A stretch of 64,000 bases of DNA from Petrolisthes cinctipes (lineage: Eukaryota > Arthropoda > Malacostraca > Decapoda > Porcellanidae). Of this stretch, positions 59,501 through 64,000 are shown piece after piece. The stretch is taken from NCBI GenBank assembly GCA_033782935.1, contig JAWQEG010000501.1, forward strand, positions 2,516,501 through 2,580,500. Direction: 5' to 3'. How positions within the stretch are numbered: position 1 is the first letter of the stretch; each line of letters starts with the position of its first letter. The notes beneath the pieces were generated by a model, which worked only from the letters and a program-made list of their open reading frames with translations, was not told where the DNA came from and ran no database searches. Both the position numbers and the translations under genes were made by a program.

Positions 59501-62500
59501 AATTCGATATTTTGGGGTCCCAGAAGCGATCTGTACATGCCTACTCCGTGTTAGAGTATTTTCAAAATTCAAGCCCAAAACATGCTGAAAATCGATATTT
59601 TTGGTGCCCAAAGTCAATATGTGCATGTATCTTCTGTACCCGTTTATATCTCAAATTCAGGCTCAAAACACCCGAAAATTCAATATTTTGGGGTCCCAGA
59701 AGCAATCTGTACATGCCTACACAGTGCTAGAATATTTTCAAAATATAGGCTAAAAACATGCTAAAAATCGACATTTTAGGTGCCAAAAAATCGATATCTC
59801 AAATTCAGTCCCAAAACACCCGAAAATTCGATATTTAGAGGTCCCAGAAGGTATCTGTACATGCCTACACTATGTTAGAGTATTTTCAAAATTCAGGCCA
59901 AAAACATACTGAAAATCGGTTTTTAGGTGCCCAAAAGTCGATATGTGCATGCATCTTCTGTACCCGTTTATATCTCAAATTTTGGCCCTAAACACCCGAA
60001 AATTCGATATTTTGGGGTCCCAGAAGCGATCTGTACATGCCTACTCCGTGTTAGAGTATTTTCAAAATTCAGGCCCAAAACATGCTGAAAATCGATATTT
60101 TTGGTGCCCAAAGTCAATATGTGCATGTATCTTCTGTACCCGTTTATATCTCGAATTCAGGCTCAAAACACCCAATAATTTAATATTTTGGGGTCCCAGA
60201 AGCAATCTGTACATGCCTACTCAGTGCTAGAATATTTTCAAAATATAGGCTAAAAACATGCTAAAAATCGATCTTTTAGGTGCCAAAAATTCGATATCTC
60301 AAATTCAGTCCCAAAATACCCGAAAATTCGATAGTTAGGGGTCCCAGAAGCGATCTGTACATGCCTACTCCGTGTTAGAGTATTTTCAAAATACATGCTC
60401 AAAACATACTGAAAATCGATCTTTTAGGTGCACAAAAGTCGATATGTGCATGCATCTTCAGTACCCGTTTATATCTCAAATTCAGGCTCAAAACACCCGA
60501 AAATTCGATATTTTGGGGTCCCAGAAGCGATATGTACATGCCTACTCCGTGTTAGAGTATTTTCAAAATACAGTCCAAAAACATGCTGAAAATCGATATT
60601 TTTGGTGCCCAAAGTCAATATGTGCATGTATCTTCTGTACCCGTTTATATCTCAAATTCAGGCTCAAAACACCCGAAAATTCAATATTTTGGGGTCCCAG
60701 AAGCAATCTGTACATGCCTACACAGTGCTAGAATATTTTCAAAATATAGGCTAAAAACATGCTAAAAATTGACATTTTAGGTGCCAAAAAATCGATATCT
60801 CAAATTCAGTCCCAAAACACCCGAAAATTCGATATTTAGAGGTCCCAGAAGGTATCTGTACATGCCTTCACTGTGTTAGAGTATTTTCAAAATACAGGCC
60901 AAAAACATACTAAAAATCGATCTTTTAGGTGCCCAAAAGTCGATATGTGCATGCATATTCTGTACCCGTTTATATCTCAAATTCTGGCCCTAAACACCCG
61001 AAAATTCAATATTTTGTGGTCCCAGAAGCGATCTGTACATGCCTACTCCGTGTTAGAGTATTTTCAAAATTCAAGCCCAAAACATGCTGAAAATCGATAT
61101 TTTTGGTGCCCAAAGTCAATATGTGCATGTATCTTCTGTACCCGTTTATATCTCAAATTCAGGCTCAAAACACCCGAAAATTCAATATTTTGGGGTCCCA
61201 GAAGCAATCTGTACATGCCTACACAGTGCTAGAATATTTTCAAAATATAGGCTAAAAACATGCTAAAAATCGACATTTTAGGTGCCAAAAAATCGATATC
61301 TCAAATTCAGTCCCAAAACACACGAAAATTCGATAGTTAGGGGTCCCAGAAGCGATCTGTACATGCCTACTCCGTGTTAGAGTATTTTCAAAATACATGC
61401 TCAAAACATACTGAAAATCGATCTTTTAGGTGCACAAAAGTCGATATGTGCATGCATCTTCAGTACCCGTTTATATCTCAAATTCAGGCTCAAAACACCC
61501 GAAAATTCAATATTTTGGGGTCCCAGAAGCAATCTGTACAGTGCTAGAATATTTTCAAAATATAGGCTAAAAACATGCTAAAAATCGACATTTTAGGTGC
61601 CAAAAAATCGATATCTCAAATTCAGTCCCAAAACACCAGAAAATTCGATATTTAGAGGTCCCAGAAGGTATCTGTACATGCCTACTCCGTGTTAGAGTAT
61701 TTTCAAAATACAGGCCAAAAACATACTGAAAATCGATCTTTTAGGTGCCCAAAAGTCGATATGTGCATGCATATTCTGTACCCGTTTATATCTCAAATTC
61801 TAGCCCTAAACACCCGAAAATTCGATATTTTGGGGTCCCAGAAGCGATCTGTACATGCCTACTCCGTGTTAGAGTATTTTCAAAATTCAAGCCCAAAACA
61901 TGCTGAAAATCGATATTTTTGGTGCCCAAAGTCAATATGTGCATGTATCTTCTGTACCCGTTTATATCTCAAATTCAGGCTCAAAACACCCGAAAATTCA
62001 ATATTTTGGGGTCCCAGAAGCAATCTGTACATGCCTACACAGTGCTAGAATATTTTCAAAATATAGGCTAAAAACATGCTAAAAATCGACATTTTAGGTG
62101 CCAAAAAATCGATATCTCAAATTCAGTCCCAAAACACCCGAAAATTCGATATTTAGAGGTCCCAGAAGGTATCTGTACATGCCTACACTATGTTAGAGTA
62201 TTTTCAAAATTCAGGCCAAAAACATACTGAAAATCGGTTTTTAGGTGCCCAAAAGTCGATATGTGCATGCATCTTCTGTACCCGTTTATATCTCAAATTT
62301 TGGCCCTAAACACCCGAAAATTCGATATTTTGGGGTCCCAGAAGCGATCTGTACATGCCTACTCCGTGTTAGAGTATTTTCAAAATTCAGGCCCAAAACA
62401 TGCTGAAAATCGATATTTTTGGTGCCCAAAGTCAATATGTGCATGTATCTTCTGTACCCGTTTATATCTCGAATTCAGGCTCAAAACACCCAATAATTTA

Positions 62501-63190
62501 ATATTTTGGGGTCCCAGAAGCAATCTGTACATGCCTACTCAGTGCTAGAATATTTTCAAAATATAGGCTAAAAACATGCTAAAAATCGATCTTTTAGGTG
62601 CCAAAAATTCGATATCTCAAATTCAGTCCCAAAATACCCGAAAATTCGATAGTTAGGGGTCCCAGAAGCGATCTGTACATGCCTACTCCGTGTTAGAGTA
62701 TTTTCAAAATACATGCTCAAAACATACTGAAAATCGATCTTTTAGGTGCACAAAAGTCGATATGTGCATGCATCTTCAGTACCCGTTTATATCTCAAATT
62801 CAGGCTCAAAACACCCGAAAATTCGATATTTTGGGGTCCCAGAAGCGATATGTACATGCCTACTCCGTGTTAGAGTATTTTCAAAATACAGGCCAAAAAC
62901 ATGCTGAAAATCGATATTTTTGGTGCCCAAAGTCAATATGTGCATGTATCTTCTGTACCCGTTTATATCTCAAATTCAGGCTCAAAACACCCGAAAATTC
63001 AATATTTTGGGGTCCCAGAAGCAATCTGTACATGCCTACACAGTGCTAGAATATTTTCAAAATATAGGCTAAAAACATGCTAAAAATTGACATTTTAGGT
63101 GCCAAAAAATCGATATCTCAAATTCAGTCCCAAAACACCCGAAAATTCGATATTTAGAGGTCCCAGAAGGTATCTGTACATGCCTTCACT
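56544..63190 (+). repeat. Array block VI: ~2.3-kb units marked by gcatattctg
   Basis: Unit starts: 56544 ABC, 57045 ABC, 57546 ABC (500 bp), 58046 DC, 58371 ABC (500), 58871 ABC (500), 59371 ABC, 59872 ABC (500), 60372 D/A hybrid-B-C, 60873 ABC, 61374 D'C, 61689 ABC, 62190 ABC (500), 62690 D/A hybrid-B-C. Many A monomers have gcatattctg instead of gcatcttctg, a mark I saw only in this block. Others carry the one-base loss cggtttttagg and an atgttag start. Periods are 2326 bp (57045 to 59371) and 2318 bp (59371 to 61689). Confidence 0.92.
59371..61688 (+). repeat. Complete 2318-bp unit of block VI
   Basis: ABC, ABC(500), D/A-B-C, ABC, D'C. The next copy starts at 61689 and repeats the order to 63190. 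Shared rare marks: cacccaataatttaat, caaaatacccg, gaagcgatatgtac, aaaaattgac and catgccttcactg. The D/A hybrid at 60372 (paralogue 62690) starts as D (atgctcaaaac, gtgcacaaaag, cttcag) and ends as A (ttcgatattttgggg, ctactcc). Confidence 0.92.
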
Positions 63191-64000
63191 GTGTTAGAGT
63201 ATTTTCAAAATACAGGCCAAAAACATACTGAAAATCGGTCTTTTAGGTGCCCACAAGTCGATAAGTGCATGCATCTTCTGTACCCGTTTATATCTCAAAT
63301 TTTGGCCCTAAACACCCGAAAATTCGATATTTTGGGGTCCAAGAAGCGATCTGTACATGCCTACTCCGTGTTAGAGTATTTTCAAAATACAGGCCAAAAA
63401 CATGCTGAAAATCGATATTTTTGGTGCCCAAAGTCAATATGTGCATGTATCTTCTGTACCCGTTTATATCTCAAATTCAGGCTCAAAACACCCGAAAATT
63501 CAATATTTTGGGGTCCCAGAAGCAATCTGTACAGTGCTAGAATATTTTCAAAATATAGGCTAAAAACATGCTAAAAATCGATCTTTTAGGTGCCAAAAAG
63601 TCGATATCTCTAATTCAGTCCCAAAACACCCGAAAATTCGATATTTAGGGGTCCCAGAAGCGATCTGTACATGCCTACTCCGTATTAGAGTATTTTCAAA
63701 ATACATGCTCAAAACATACTGAAAATCGATCTTTTAGGTGCACAAAAGTCGATATGTGCATTCATCTTCAGTACCCGTTTATATCTCAAATTCAGGCTCA
63801 AAACACCCGAAAATTCAATATTTTGGGGTCCCAGAAGCAATCTATACATGCCTACTCAGTGTTAGAGTATTTTCAAAATACAGGCCCAAAACATGCTGAA
63901 AATCGATATTTTAGATGCCCAAAGTCAATATGTGCATGTATCTTCTGTACCCGTTTATATCTCAAATTCAGGCTCATAACACCCGAAAATTCAATATTTT
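63191..64000 (+). repeat. Array continues to the window edge
   Basis: 63191 AB'C (491 bp), 63682 D opening gtattag, 63859 partial E cut at the edge. Private changes: cccacaagtcgataagtg, gtccaagaagcg, ctctaattcag and gctcataacacc. The array is open on both sides, so its true length exceeds 64 kb. Confidence 0.95.

Larger units (their letters stand above)
1..64000 (+). repeat. Higher-order satellite DNA array filling the whole window
   Basis: The window tiles without gaps into 388 tandem monomers of 106-178 bp, mostly 177, 176, 166 and 148, all on one strand. Most monomers open with gtgttag or gtgctag and contain the shared marks tattttcaaaat, cacccgaaaattc and ggtcccagaag. Monomer 277-453 has 72 G/C in 177 bases by hand count, about 41% GC, with several CpG per monomer. 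No mobile element, telomere repeat, tRNA or rRNA, or non-repetitive base run was seen. Alternating monomer types repeated as multi-kilobase units is the layout known from centromeric and pericentromeric satellites. That the locus is centromeric is inference, and the species is not identifiable from what I can see. Confidence 0.97.

Noticed and set aside
277..63574. Many open reading frames of 60-165 codons with similar peptides on the plus strand
   Set aside because: They are by-products of the repeat. A and D are 177 bp (59 codons) without a stop in one frame, so frames run across monomer joints until the tag in gtgctag or the taa in catgctaa of C. Many begin at GTG. The same bases are open in two overlapping frames, one-base and 10-bp length changes are tolerated, and there is no promoter, splice or coding bias. 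No real gene is supported.
1..64000. CRISPR array
   Set aside because: There are regular repeats, but no short constant repeat with unique spacers: the whole monomer is repeated, and no cas gene is present. Period and homology extend over every base.
1..64000. Transposon or retrotransposon internal sequence
   Set aside because: No long open frame, terminal repeats, target-site duplications or poly(A) tail; nothing interrupts the monomer tiling.
1..64000. Named satellite family (human alpha satellite, Arabidopsis 178-bp, Brassica 176-bp)
   Set aside because: Lengths are similar, but the sequence as I recall those families does not match. Similar length alone is common among nucleosome-sized satellites.

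Overview
The window is one uninterrupted satellite DNA array. I found no gene, RNA gene, transposon, telomere repeat or single-copy stretch in its 64 kb. All 64,000 bases can be tiled by hand, without a gap, into 388 head-to-tail monomers (386 complete, one cut at each window edge), all in the same orientation. A 60% A+T, multi-kilobase, higher-order satellite of this kind indicates a eukaryotic nuclear chromosome, most likely centromeric, pericentromeric or other constitutive heterochromatin. I do not recognise the monomer as a named family, so I leave the species and kingdom open.

Monomers come in long forms (A, B, D, E, F; 176-177 bp, or about 166 bp with a 10-bp deletion) and one short form (C; 148 bp, a long monomer lacking 29 bp). 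They follow a strict rule: one to three long monomers, then one short C, and two C monomers are never adjacent. The commonest unit is a 501-bp trimer, A-B-C or D-E-C. A 491-bp version has the 10-bp deletion (A-B'-C), and D-C dimers are 325 bp. The 177-bp monomer is itself a diverged dimer of 89- and 88-bp halves. The nested levels are therefore: half-unit (~88 bp), monomer (~177), trimer (501), higher-order unit (1.5-3.0 kb) and segmental duplication (~10-12 kb).

Layout. 1-9512: mixed trimers and dimers with a 314-bp local duplication. 9513-16605: about 2.5 copies of a 2800-bp unit. 16606-23217: two copies of a 2309-bp unit. 23218-29731: rearranged zone with a 1765/1617-bp tandem pair, truncated monomers and hybrid monomers. 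29732-56543: a ~11.5-kb block (about 34.1-45.66 kb, itself holding a 2997-bp tandem pair) and a second, internally rearranged copy of it (about 46.7-56.24 kb). 56544-64000: about 2.3-kb units marked by a private base change, running off the window edge.

Nothing here works as a gene set. Any function would be structural: nucleosome phasing, dyad or cruciform structure, chromatin identity. The sequence mainly records repeated unequal exchange and local homogenisation. The open reading frames exist because 177 is 59 codons and monomers A and D contain no stop in one frame; I do not annotate them as genes. Unit starts are given in the block entries so the tiling can be rebuilt.
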